Shown: piece by piece, positions 1-7,227 of the stretch
Numbering within the stretch: position 1 is the first letter of the stretch
How the letters are laid out: each line of letters opens with the position of its first letter
Origin: CAMBRQ01 sp945870325
Lineage (GTDB): Bacteria; Bacillota; Clostridia; Lachnospirales; Lachnospiraceae
DNA length: 58,536 bases
Direction of reading: 5' to 3'
NCBI RefSeq assembly: GCF_050313795.1
Contig: NZ_JBNPMC010000021.1
Location: 1 to 58,536, forward strand
Made by a program: the position numbers and the translations under genes
The notes under the pieces: model-generated
What the model saw: only the letters and a program-made list of their open reading frames with translations
Told to the model about the DNA's origin: nothing
The model's database searches: none

Positions 1-49
1 TCATATGACTGGATTCATTATAGCATGAGGCGGTATCCTTTGCAATTTA

Positions 50-149
50 GGGGACGGGGGTTTTTTCAATTTCCCCCGTCCCCGATTCAATTTGCCGTGT
101 CCCTTTTTGAATTTGCCCTGTCCCTTTTTGAAATCATGGTGTCCCTTTT
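50..149. repeat. REP-like iteron element, copy 1 of 3
   Basis: An inverted repeat GGGGACGGGGG / CCCCCGTCCCC (50-60 and 73-83) is followed by three units of about 21 nt that each contain a GTCCC core and an A/T tract (TTTTTGAATTT type). Closely similar copies lie at 8525-8603 and 53612-53712, all intergenic and in the same orientation. Such GGGAC-rich palindromic elements resemble the REP sequences mobilised by RAYT transposases in other bacteria; no RAYT gene is present here, so that link is inference. Confidence 0.75.
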
Positions 150-196
150 ACCTACGAAACCTGCCACCGCAGTTCCCTCCGGACACTTGTGCACAT

Positions 197-228
197 CAAA
201 AACGGCGCATCTATCACGACACGCCGCT
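197..228 (-). terminator. Intrinsic terminator of the MMPL/heptad-repeat operon
   Basis: On the minus strand a CGGCG/CGCCG stem (203-207 with 222-226) is followed directly by TTTTT. It lies 23-54 bases after the stop of the heptad-repeat protein. Confidence 0.7.
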
Positions 229-250
229 GTAATTCTCATCTTTTCTATAT

Positions 251-2449
251 TTATTTTTCTTCCACGCCTACGGTCTCGATGATGAACTTGGTACTTCCGT
301 TCATGCCATCTTTGATACCTGCGAAGGACTTGTAACTCTTTCCTAATGTTGACATAGCATCAATTCTGGATGTCACGTTATGGATATCACCATCGAATAC
401 TTCTGTCAGTTTGTCGATACCTTCTGTCTTGAACTCGGACATTCCGTCGGCGAGTTGCTGGTTGCCATCTGCAAGCTGCTGGCTGCCGTCTGCTAATTGC
501 TGGCTTCCATCGGCAAGTTGCCGGCTTCCATCGGCAAGGGCACTCGCTCCACTAGATACCTGGCCTGCACCATTAGCAAGCTGACCTACACCACTTGCCA
601 ATTGGGAACCTCCCTGCTTCAGGGCCTCCATTCCTGCAATCAACGGCGCACTGTTATCACGCAACTGTTTTGCGCCTGCCGAAAGGGTCTGAGTGCCTTC
701 TGCCAGACTCTTTGTTCCTGCTTCCAGTGTTGCTGCACCCGAGCCAATGGTCTGTACCTGACCATCTCCCTGACCAAGCATTCCTGCAAGCTGACCTGCG
801 CCTGTCTGGATACTGGCAATTCCTGGTACTAATTGAGAATTCACTGCCGTCTGTATATCATCTACCCCTTTTTTCGCCTGACCCACTGTGCCTACAACCG
901 TCTTGCCTGTAGCATTCAATGATTTTGCCGTATCCGCACTAACCGTACTCTGCTCTAATGCTGCATTGATGGCTGTTCTTACCTGTGCTTTGGTAGCATC
1001 ATCTGCATTTGCAAAATTTGCTTCTACAATTGCAGATATCTGTTCTTCTGTAAGTGTCGCCTTTTCATTACTGATTGTCACATCAACACCTGCCATCACA
1101 CTCTCTGCTGTTACATTGCCAAGCGCTGCAGACACTGTTCCAAGATTATTGCCGACTGATGCCATTCCCTCTTTCACACTTTGCGCTCCGACTGTCAGAT
1201 TATTCGCTCCTGCCGCTGCCTGCTGAACACCTTCATTCAGGCTCTTTGCTCCTGCCTGCAATTGCGCTGCCCCTTCTGCAATTGACACACTTCCCTGATA
1301 CAATCCCGTCACACCATTCGTATAAGTGCCAACCCCGTCAGCCAACGTATTCACTCCACTGATCAGTTCTCCACTCTTATCATTCAGCGTGTTTACCCCG
1401 TCAGATAATTCCTTAGACCCATCTGCCAACGTCTTAGACCCACTCGCTAACTCTTGCGATCCATCTGCCAACGTCTTAGACCCATCTGCCAGTTCCTTCG
1501 ATCCATCCGCAGCTTCTTTCGACCCATCCACTAACTGATCCGCCGCATCTTCCAGCTGCCCAATAGAATCCTCCAGACTGTCAAAATCATTCACATCACT
1601 CAGATCGAACTCATCCATAATCTCTGAAGAAGCCACCGTAATCGTCGGTCCCACAGAAGCATCCTTCACGTCAGCCGTAATCGTCACACTATCCGGGATA
1701 TCAATATCCAGATCTGCATCATCCAGATTAAGGTTCTCTGAAAGACCCGGGAATCCAAGCCCAACAACGATATTCTTATCCGCATCCGACATAATCTTTC
1801 CATGATCGATCGTAATATTAGAATACTCATCCGCAGACAGCATCATCGCCGTTACCATGGTAAACGGAGTATACATCTCCACCTGCTCCCCATTTACGTC
1901 CACCGTCTCTTTGGATTTGTTATCATAATCAATATGGATCTCGACTTTGCCGTCTTTTCCTTCCAGATCTTCTGCGGAAATATCCTTGCCATCCAGCTTA
2001 TAGGAGACTTTCACATCCACCGGCAGTTCCTGATCCGTCGTACCCTGATAATAGATATCATCTCCTTCAGACTTCCAGTTCACTTCCTCGCCGCTTCCCT
2101 TCGTGAACTCCTCATCTCCTTTAATATTCCTAACATCATCAAGCCCCGTTACATCGGCAAATGTACCGCTGCCCGGATTCTTAAGCCATTCTGTCACCGT
2201 CGTGCTGGTAACCTTGCCGGACGGATCTGCTTTCACATATACGGATTCCTCTTTGAAAGCCTCGCCCGTATTTTCCTCCGTGCTGTCTCCCAGTGCTTTC
2301 GTTGCTGCCTCTTCCAGTGCTTCCACATCTTTATCTTCTGCTTTGACTTCCGGTACAGACTGCTGATATCCATAAGTTCCTGCAAGCCCCGCTGCCATCA
2401 CCAATGCCATAGAGCCAGCCATTACCTTCTTCTTCATATCATTTTTCAT
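251..2449 (-). CDS. Secreted X-X-X-Leu-X-X-Gly heptad-repeat protein, MMPL partner
   Basis: A 732-residue extracytoplasmic protein encoded 15 bases after the MMPL exporter gene. The N-terminus has a basic patch (MKNDMKKK), a hydrophobic stretch and a plausible signal cleavage near VKA-ED at about residue 37. Two blocks, roughly residues 300-440 and 575-685, consist of seven-residue units such as ADGSKEL and ADGSQQL, the TIGR03057-type heptad also found in the long extracellular domain of YhgE/Pip proteins. Unlike YhgE/Pip, no transmembrane segments are seen near the C-terminus, so the protein is probably released or bound to the exporter. The start has AGGAGG 8 bases upstream. It is likely translated with the exporter and controlled by the divergent TetR gene. 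The role, perhaps a periplasm-like adaptor or wall-spanning coiled coil for the exporter, is inferred from co-transcription only. Confidence 0.8.
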   Translation of the reverse strand: MKNDMKKKVMAGSMALVMAAGLAGTYGYQQSVPEVKAEDKDVEALEEAATKALGDSTEENTGEAFKEESVYVKADPSGKVTSTTVTEWLKNPGSGTFADVTGLDDVRNIKGDEEFTKGSGEEVNWKSEGDDIYYQGTTDQELPVDVKVSYKLDGKDISAEDLEGKDGKVEIHIDYDNKSKETVDVNGEQVEMYTPFTMVTAMMLSADEYSNITIDHGKIMSDADKNIVVGLGFPGLSENLNLDDADLDIDIPDSVTITADVKDASVGPTITVASSEIMDEFDLSDVNDFDSLEDSIGQLEDAADQLVDGSKEAADGSKELADGSKTLADGSQELASGSKTLADGSKELSDGVNTLNDKSGELISGVNTLADGVGTYTNGVTGLYQGSVSIAEGAAQLQAGAKSLNEGVQQAAAGANNLTVGAQSVKEGMASVGNNLGTVSAALGNVTAESVMAGVDVTISNEKATLTEEQISAIVEANFANADDATKAQVRTAINAALEQSTVSADTAKSLNATGKTVVGTVGQAKKGVDDIQTAVNSQLVPGIASIQTGAGQLAGMLGQGDGQVQTIGSGAATLEAGTKSLAEGTQTLSAGAKQLRDNSAPLIAGMEALKQGGSQLASGVGQLANGAGQVSSGASALADGSRQLADGSQQLADGSQQLADGNQQLADGMSEFKTEGIDKLTEVFDGDIHNVTSRIDAMSTLGKSYKSFAGIKDGMNGSTKFIIETVGVEEK

Positions 2450-2464
2450 GAAAAATACCTCCTA

Positions 2465-4543
2465 TTATTTGTCTGCCTTCTTCGGCAGAAAATCTTTACT
2501 CGTCTTTACAATCACCTTATCGAATACCATGAACATCGATGGAAGAATGAATACCACGACAATCATACTGATAATCGCACCTCTTGCCATCAGAACACAC
2601 AGCGAACTGATCATATCAATATTCGAATACAGGCCAACACCAATCGTAGCAGCGAAGAAACTCAGCGCACTTACAATAACCGATTGAGCGCTTGCCTTAT
2701 GCGCCGTCGTAATCGCATCATATTTGCCCGCTCCATGATTACGCTCACGTTTATATCTTGTAGTCATCAGGATCGCATAATCCACAGTCGATCCCAACTG
2801 AATCGTACCGATTACAATGGACGCAACGAACGGAAGCGTCGTTCCCGTATAGAACGGAATTCCCATATTAACAAAGATCGCAAACTCAATCACGCCAACC
2901 AGGATGAACGGCAATGATATGGATTTAAAAAGAATCAGGATAATGACAAATATAATTCCAATGGACACTGCGCTAACCGTCCGGAAATCCTTATCCGTAA
3001 TCTTAATCAGATCTGCCGTCAGCGGTCCTTCTCCTACCAGCATCGCTCCTTCGTCATACTGATCCATGATCTCATTGATCTCTTCAATCTGCTGGTTGAC
3101 TTCATCCGATGCTACCTTGTAAATAGAATTGACCATTACCATCTGGTATTTGTCATTCTTCAACATGCTGGTAACAGATTCCGGCAGCATATCCGAAGGA
3201 ACTCCCGGCCCTACCAGTTTATCCAGCCCCAATGCCCATTTGACACCGTCTACCTTCTCAATCTTCTTTAACATCTTGCTGACATCCGAAGATGGAACCG
3301 AACTATCCAGAAGCAGGATATGGGTTGTATTCATATCATAGTCTTCTTTTAATTTCTCATTTGCTATAATACTCGGCAGATTCTTCGGAAGTGTCTCATC
3401 CAGATTATAATAAACACCGGTATGGTTATTGCCATAGATTGCCGGGACCAGGAGGATCAGGAATGCAGCCACATACCACAGATACCTCTTCGTAACCTTC
3501 TCTGATATCTTTCCAACATCCGGAATCAATGGTCTGTGCTTCGTCTTCTCGATCAGTTTGTCACAGCACAGGATCATGGACGGCAGAATCGTTACACAAG
3601 CGATTACGCCAAATACAACACCCTTCACCATAACAACGCCAATATCCATTCCCAATGTAAAACTCATGAAGCAAAGTGCAATGAATCCGGCAATCGTTGT
3701 AACGGAACTTCCGATTACAGACGAAAATGTATGCGAGATTGCATGTGCCATTGCTCTCTCCTTGTCACCATTGTACCGAACCTGCTGCTCTTCATAACTA
3801 TGCATCAGGAAGATGGAATAATCCAGCGTAACTCCCAATTGCAGTACTGCTGCCAGTGCCTTCGTGATATAAGAGATCTCCCCTAAGAAATAATTGCTTC
3901 CCAGATTGTACAGAATCGCGATTCCGATACTCAGCAGGAAGAGAATCGGCACAAAGAAAGAATCCATGGTCAGTCCCAGCACGATAACCGCTAATGCAAC
4001 CGCAATCAATACATAGAGTGGAGTCTCTTTTTCCGCCAGATTCTTCGTATCGGTAACAATTGCAGACATACCGCTTACAAAACACTGCTTTCCTGCAACG
4101 TTACGGATCTCCTCAATCGCTTCCATCGTTCCGTCCGATGAAGTCCCCTCGTCAAAGAAGATTGCCATCATCGTACCTGTATCAGAGTTAAACACCTCAT
4201 ACAGTTCATCCGGAAGCATACTCTCCGGTATGGAGATATCTGCCACAGAATCGTACCACAGGACGTTCTCCACATGGTCAATCTTCTCAATCTTCGCTTT
4301 TAACTTCACAACATCCTTATCTTCCATGCCGTCTGCGATAAACATGGAGAAGGCTCCCGTCCCAAAGTCTTCCGTCATAATCTCCTGACCTTTCATGGTC
4401 TCAATATCCTCCGGAAGATAAGTAAGGACATCATAATTCACTCTGGTATTCACATACCCCAGTACAGAAGGAATCAGCAGCAAGATACTGATGATTAATA
4501 TCGGTACTCTGTACTTCACCACTTTCTTTCCAAACTTAACCAT
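2465..4543 (-). CDS. MMPL/RND family transporter
   Basis: A 692-residue integral membrane protein of the RND superfamily, MMPL branch. Two homologous halves each begin with one membrane helix (first at about residues 14-32), continue with a large extracellular domain and end in a five-helix sterol-sensing-like bundle. The motifs LQLGVTLDYSIFLMHSYEEQ in the first half and IQLGSTVDYAILMTTRYKRE in the second hold the Asp-Tyr pair of the proton-relay helix in this family. MMPL proteins export lipids, siderophores or hydrophobic drugs by proton motive force; the substrate here is unknown. The gene is first in an operon with the heptad-repeat protein and is divergent from a TetR regulator, which suggests induction by an exported compound. 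Length is typical of Gram-positive MMPL members. Confidence 0.9.
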   Translation of the reverse strand: MVKFGKKVVKYRVPILIISILLLIPSVLGYVNTRVNYDVLTYLPEDIETMKGQEIMTEDFGTGAFSMFIADGMEDKDVVKLKAKIEKIDHVENVLWYDSVADISIPESMLPDELYEVFNSDTGTMMAIFFDEGTSSDGTMEAIEEIRNVAGKQCFVSGMSAIVTDTKNLAEKETPLYVLIAVALAVIVLGLTMDSFFVPILFLLSIGIAILYNLGSNYFLGEISYITKALAAVLQLGVTLDYSIFLMHSYEEQQVRYNGDKERAMAHAISHTFSSVIGSSVTTIAGFIALCFMSFTLGMDIGVVMVKGVVFGVIACVTILPSMILCCDKLIEKTKHRPLIPDVGKISEKVTKRYLWYVAAFLILLVPAIYGNNHTGVYYNLDETLPKNLPSIIANEKLKEDYDMNTTHILLLDSSVPSSDVSKMLKKIEKVDGVKWALGLDKLVGPGVPSDMLPESVTSMLKNDKYQMVMVNSIYKVASDEVNQQIEEINEIMDQYDEGAMLVGEGPLTADLIKITDKDFRTVSAVSIGIIFVIILILFKSISLPFILVGVIEFAIFVNMGIPFYTGTTLPFVASIVIGTIQLGSTVDYAILMTTRYKRERNHGAGKYDAITTAHKASAQSVIVSALSFFAATIGVGLYSNIDMISSLCVLMARGAIISMIVVVFILPSMFMVFDKVIVKTSKDFLPKKADK

Positions 4544-4566
4544 ACCTGTTTGCTCCTTTTCATTTC

Positions 4567-4645
4567 TGACTAACAGTCATTTATCAACATATGCAATATA
4601 CATTAAAAATGACCATTAGTCAATACCTTTTTTGACTTTTGGTCA
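4567..4645. promoter_or_regulatory. Three TetR-type operators TGAC-N5-GTCA
   Basis: Three 13-bp palindromes share TGAC-N5-GTCA: TGACTAACAGTCA (4567-4579), TGACCATTAGTCA (4610-4622) and TGACTTTTGGTCA (4633-4645). The middle one overlaps the -35 of the MMPL promoter and the first lies between its start point and ribosome site, so binding would block MMPL transcription. The third sits between the two divergent promoters. Assignment to the adjacent TetR protein is inferred from position and symmetry. Confidence 0.7.
4595..4623 (-). promoter_or_regulatory. Promoter of the MMPL operon
   Basis: On the minus strand, TTGACT (4618-4623), a 17-bp spacer and TATATT (4595-4600). The -35 hexamer is shared with the middle TGAC-N5-GTCA operator. 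Confidence 0.7.
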
Positions 4646-4661
4646 TTTTTTTATAAATCTC

Positions 4662-4691
4662 TTGCAACAACAGGAAATCTCTGGTTATAAT
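4662..4691 (+). promoter_or_regulatory. Promoter of the TetR gene
   Basis: TTGCAA (4662-4667), an 18-bp spacer and a perfect TATAAT (4686-4691). The expected start near 4698 would leave almost no leader for an ATG at 4702, which supports the ATG at 4714. Confidence 0.7.
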
Positions 4692-4713
4692 AGGGATAAG
4701 GATGGTGTACATT

Positions 4714-5310
4714 ATGGGAAAAGTTGACGAAAATAAGAAGAAAAAGAAAGAGACCCTTTTTAACAGCGCATACGAACTCTTCACGACCAAAGGGATTAAT
4801 TCTACCGCAATCTCCGATATCGTAGAGAAAGCCGGAGTTGCCAAGGGAACTTTCTATCTATACTTTAAAGACAAATACGATATCAAGAACAAGCTCATCG
4901 CCCACAAGACCCACGAACTCTTCCGCGAAGCCAAGAGCGCTCTGGATGCAGAACATGTACAGGGTCTGGAAGAACAGTTAATCTTCATTATCGATCACAT
5001 CATAGATACTTTGGTTGAGAACAAGCCCCTTTTGAACTTCATTTCCAAGAACCTAGTGATGGGAGCATTAAGATCCGCACTCTTGACCGGAGAGAGCACA
5101 GACAATGACTTCTACGAGATCTTCCTTCGTATGATCGCAGATGATAAGTACGAATATGAGCATGTCGACGTCATGCTGTTTACCATCGTAGAACTTGCAG
5201 GGTCCACCGGATATAACTCCATCTTGTATCAGGAGCCGCTTCCGATCGAACAGTATAAGCCGTTTTTATATCGGTCGGTAAGGCTGATCATCGACAGCCA
5301 TCGTCTGTAG
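4714..5310 (+). CDS. TetR/AcrR family transcriptional regulator
   Basis: A 198-residue protein with the standard TetR layout. The N-terminal helix-turn-helix covers roughly residues 10-55, with the signature TAISDIVEKAGVAKGTFYLYFKDK of the recognition region. The rest is an all-helical ligand and dimerisation domain with no recognisable specificity motif. The ATG at 4714 is preferred over the one at 4702 because AAGGATGG then sits at a workable distance and the predicted transcript starts at about 4698. It is divergent from the MMPL operon; three TGAC-N5-GTCA palindromes lie between them, so it most likely represses the exporter and possibly itself. The inducer is unknown. Confidence 0.9.
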   Translation: MGKVDENKKKKKETLFNSAYELFTTKGINSTAISDIVEKAGVAKGTFYLYFKDKYDIKNKLIAHKTHELFREAKSALDAEHVQGLEEQLIFIIDHIIDTLVENKPLLNFISKNLVMGALRSALLTGESTDNDFYEIFLRMIADDKYEYEHVDVMLFTIVELAGSTGYNSILYQEPLPIEQYKPFLYRSVRLIIDSHRL

Positions 5311-5396
5311 GAGAACTTAAGAATGCATTAAGACTTTTTCGATTTCTTTAAGAGAATACACATACTTTGGACACATTTATCTTATATACTATAAAT

Positions 5397-5540
5397 CAGA
5401 TAGTTGAAGAACACATCAACTATCATCCCCCTCATAAAGTAAGAGCACCTCTAAGCAAGGTGCTGCACTTTACTCTCATTCCTTTCGATAACTATAACAA
5501 CAACGAAAACCCGCTACCATTACTGGCAAGCGGGTTTTCG
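5397..5540 (+). ncRNA. Candidate small RNA with three hairpins
   Basis: A sigma-A-like promoter TTGGAC-N17-TATAAA (5367-5372, 5390-5395) precedes a stretch without a convincing reading frame. It holds three stem-loops. The first has a 9-bp perfect stem (5399-5407 with 5416-5424). The second has an AGCACCT/AGGTGCT stem (5444-5450 with 5458-5464) extended by AAAGT/ACTTT. The third is CGAAAACCCGCT/AGCGGGTTTTCG (5504-5515 with 5529-5540), a likely terminator. A C-rich single-stranded segment, ATCCCCCTC (5424-5432), joins the first two hairpins, as in Gram-positive small RNAs that pair with Shine-Dalgarno sequences. The start point is uncertain: with TATAAA as the -10 it would fall slightly inside the first stem. 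The last hairpin could also just terminate transcripts from either side. Confidence 0.45.
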
Positions 5541-5575
5541 CTGTCTTATCTTTTATCAGACCCTGCCTATATTCT

Positions 5576-5745
5576 TCAGTATCCTGCGATAGAACAGTTT
5601 CTGCTCGTCTTCCCTATCTCTTGATTAATCCGGAATAATGTCTGAATGACCACTCGGGAGGCATTCGAATCCAGATTCCCCGTGGGTTCATCTGCCAGAA
5701 TTAGTTCCGGGTCTGCCGCCATCGCCCGGCAACAACCGGACCCAA
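5576..5745 (-). pseudogene. Fragment of an ABC transporter ATPase
   Basis: The minus strand encodes AMAADPELILADEPTGNLDS followed by about 25 residues, clearly the Walker B/D-loop region of a MacB/LolD-type ATPase (Walker B at ILADEP, D-loop at GNLDS). Walker A and the signature motif are missing upstream, and the frame runs into unrelated sequence on both sides. It is a dead remnant just downstream of a broken sigma/anti-sigma pair, an arrangement known from peptide-antibiotic resistance loci of Clostridia. Confidence 0.75.
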
Positions 5746-5863
5746 GGTCATAAACACTGAGCCGACTGCGCCTAACTCTAATTCTTCGAACCCCGACTCC
5801 AGGCACTTATCGATTCCAATCTGAAACACTCTGATGATCTGCGCCACATAAAAAGCGAAACTG

Positions 5864-5980
5864 TCAGAACACAATGCTCTTTGTATGCATAATCTTCGCT
5901 TCATAGACTGAGAGTTCTATCTCACAGGTTTTTACCACCGCTTCTTTAAACAAGGACTCAGGCAATATGTCTTTACTCAT
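5864..5980 (-). pseudogene. Truncated 38-codon frame after a sigma-factor relic
   Basis: An ATG inside the stop region of the sigma relic (overlap ATGAGTAA) opens a 38-codon frame beginning MSKDILPESLFKEAVVKTCE and ending at TGA at 5864. Start-stop overlap with a sigma gene is typical of anti-sigma partners, and a short cytoplasmic N-terminus without a membrane segment is what remains. I infer a truncated anti-sigma gene; sequence identity to a named family is not established. Confidence 0.45.
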
Positions 5981-6304
5981 ACATAAGCACCCTCTCAACC
6001 ATCTTCTCTATCAATATCTTCCTGGAGCGCCTTGCAATCTGCCTGGCATTAGTTTCTGTCATATCCAAAATATCTGCATAGGATAGTTCATTATAATAAT
6101 GCAGATACAACACATTGCGGCATCTCTCCGACAAATCAAGAATCATATGTACCAGTATATCTGAAAGTTCTTTTCCTTCTATCTGTGATTCTGTAATTCC
6201 ATGCATCTTTCGAGTAAACATCTTCAATAATATCCCATTTTTATCGCCTCGAATTTCCCTTTATTCTGTTCTTCCCCTATTTCACTTAAGAATATCGCCA
6301 GCAT
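5973..6304 (-). pseudogene. Broken ECF-type sigma factor gene
   Basis: The probable original start is the ATG at 6304 (GAGG 7 bases upstream), giving MLAIFLSEIGEEQNKGKFEA, a typical sigma N-terminus. The frame then shifts near 6230 and continues in another frame through ITESQIEG to the helix-turn-helix of sigma region 4 (LSERCRNVLYLHYYNELSYA, then DILDMTETNARQIARRSRK). Region 2, needed for core and -10 binding, is essentially absent, so both a frameshift and an internal deletion are present. The remaining 84-codon open stretch begins with TTG and is unlikely to be functional. Confidence 0.7.
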
Positions 6305-6454
6305 CTTCAAGCCTCTTTCCTGCCATTCATATAATCTCTACGCATGAAATATGATGAATGACACCCACCATTCCATTATTTCATCCTCTCTATACAGCAT
6401 AAGCCCTTCAGCATCAAAAATGTGACAAATTTATTCTTTATTTTACTCTTTTAT

Positions 6455-6488
6455 AAAAAACCTCCGGACAGCCGTCTGCCATCCGGAG
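6455..6488 (-). terminator. Terminator of the GntR-ABC operon
   Basis: On the minus strand CTCCGGA...TCCGGAG (6482-6488 with 6462-6468) is followed by GTTTTTTAT. It lies 6 bases after the stop of the 22-residue membrane peptide, which supports that peptide being the last gene of the operon. The stretch 6305-6454 shows nothing recognisable. Confidence 0.8.
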
Positions 6489-6493
6489 ATTCT

Positions 6494-6562
6494 CTATTTC
6501 TTTCTCTTCACCAAAACATAATACGCAAATACAATCAGCCCTATCACACATAATATATCCAT
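6494..6562 (-). CDS. 22-residue single-pass membrane peptide
   Basis: The frame encodes MDILCVIGLIVFAYYVLVKR plus KK: one hydrophobic helix followed by a basic tail, so N-out/C-in is expected. AGGGGAG lies 4 bases before the ATG, and the ATG is 8 bases after the stop of the ABC permease, so translation is probably coupled. The operon terminator follows within 10 bases. I do not recognise a family. Small helical peptides of this shape often bind and modulate membrane transporters, so a subunit or regulator of the adjacent ABC-2 transporter is an inference. Chance cannot be fully excluded at this length. Confidence 0.55.
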   Translation of the reverse strand: MDILCVIGLIVFAYYVLVKRKK

Positions 6563-6570
6563 ACGCTCCC

Positions 6571-7227
6571 CTAGAAATCCTTCTTCTCCATCACCCGCAC
6601 AGCAACCAGATAAGAAATCAGCATTCCCAAAGCCCATACCGCACATGCAAATACCACGCAACCTTTCAGATTCGTCTCCGCAAGCCTTTCAATCAGTTTC
6701 ACCATATCCACTCCCACAAGCGAAGTGATTTTCACAACAAGATAAGCAACTACGAACGCACCCGCGAAGGTGACCAGCATTGCCATACGGCTTCTTTCTG
6801 CTTCGAATTTCAACTGAAGCGGGATATTGACTGCAAGCACAAGCGTAATCAGCAAGAGACTGGTCACACCGGTAAAGATCCACTCTTTCACATCAAATCC
6901 AATATGCCTGATGGCGCTCGCAATGAATGACAGCACAGAGATGACTGTGAATGACAGCAATGTTGTGATCACTCCAAATATATATTTTTCCCTTACATAT
7001 CCCTTACGGCTGATCGGCAATGTAAAAAGGTAGCACATCCCATTCTCATACTCATCATAGCTGATCGTACTGATCGTAAATATCGAAAACATTAGTGTAA
7101 TGTAACTAATGACAAAACTTGGATCAGAATACACACTTAAGAATACGACCGCCATCAGCGCAACCACTCCAAAGAACTGTTTCTGATTCAGCATTAATCT
7201 TATATCTTTCACCAATAGTCCCTTCAT
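6571..7227 (-). CDS. ABC-2 type transporter permease
   Basis: A 218-residue membrane protein with six predicted helices. The N-terminus MKGLLVKDIRLMLNQKQ is the usual amphipathic entry of ABC-2 permeases. The motif ISYDEYENGMCYLFTLPISR at about residues 54-73 matches the cytoplasmic loop that couples to the ATPase in this family. It overlaps the ATPase gene by one base (TAATG), so the two are translationally coupled. The substrate is unknown. Small permeases in YtrA-regulated operons are commonly induced by cell-wall-active antibiotics, which is a plausible but unproven role. Confidence 0.85.
   Translation of the reverse strand: MKGLLVKDIRLMLNQKQFFGVVALMAVVFLSVYSDPSFVISYITLMFSIFTISTISYDEYENGMCYLFTLPISRKGYVREKYIFGVITTLLSFTVISVLSFIASAIRHIGFDVKEWIFTGVTSLLLITLVLAVNIPLQLKFEAERSRMAMLVTFAGAFVVAYLVVKITSLVGVDMVKLIERLAETNLKGCVVFACAVWALGMLISYLVAVRVMEKKDF

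Noticed and set aside
448..1520. Regular 21-bp repeats that might suggest a CRISPR or minisatellite
   Set aside because: Repeats are coding and directly adjacent with no unique spacers; they translate into protein heptads.
1326..1538. A plus-strand frame rich in DPSAN repeats opposite the heptad-repeat gene
   Set aside because: It is the complementary reading of the 21-bp repeats coding for XXXLXXG heptads and has no start signals.
5701..5904. A 67-codon minus-strand frame between the truncated frame and the ABC fragment
   Set aside because: No ribosome site and no family resemblance; it is best seen as scrambled remnant sequence of the same broken locus.
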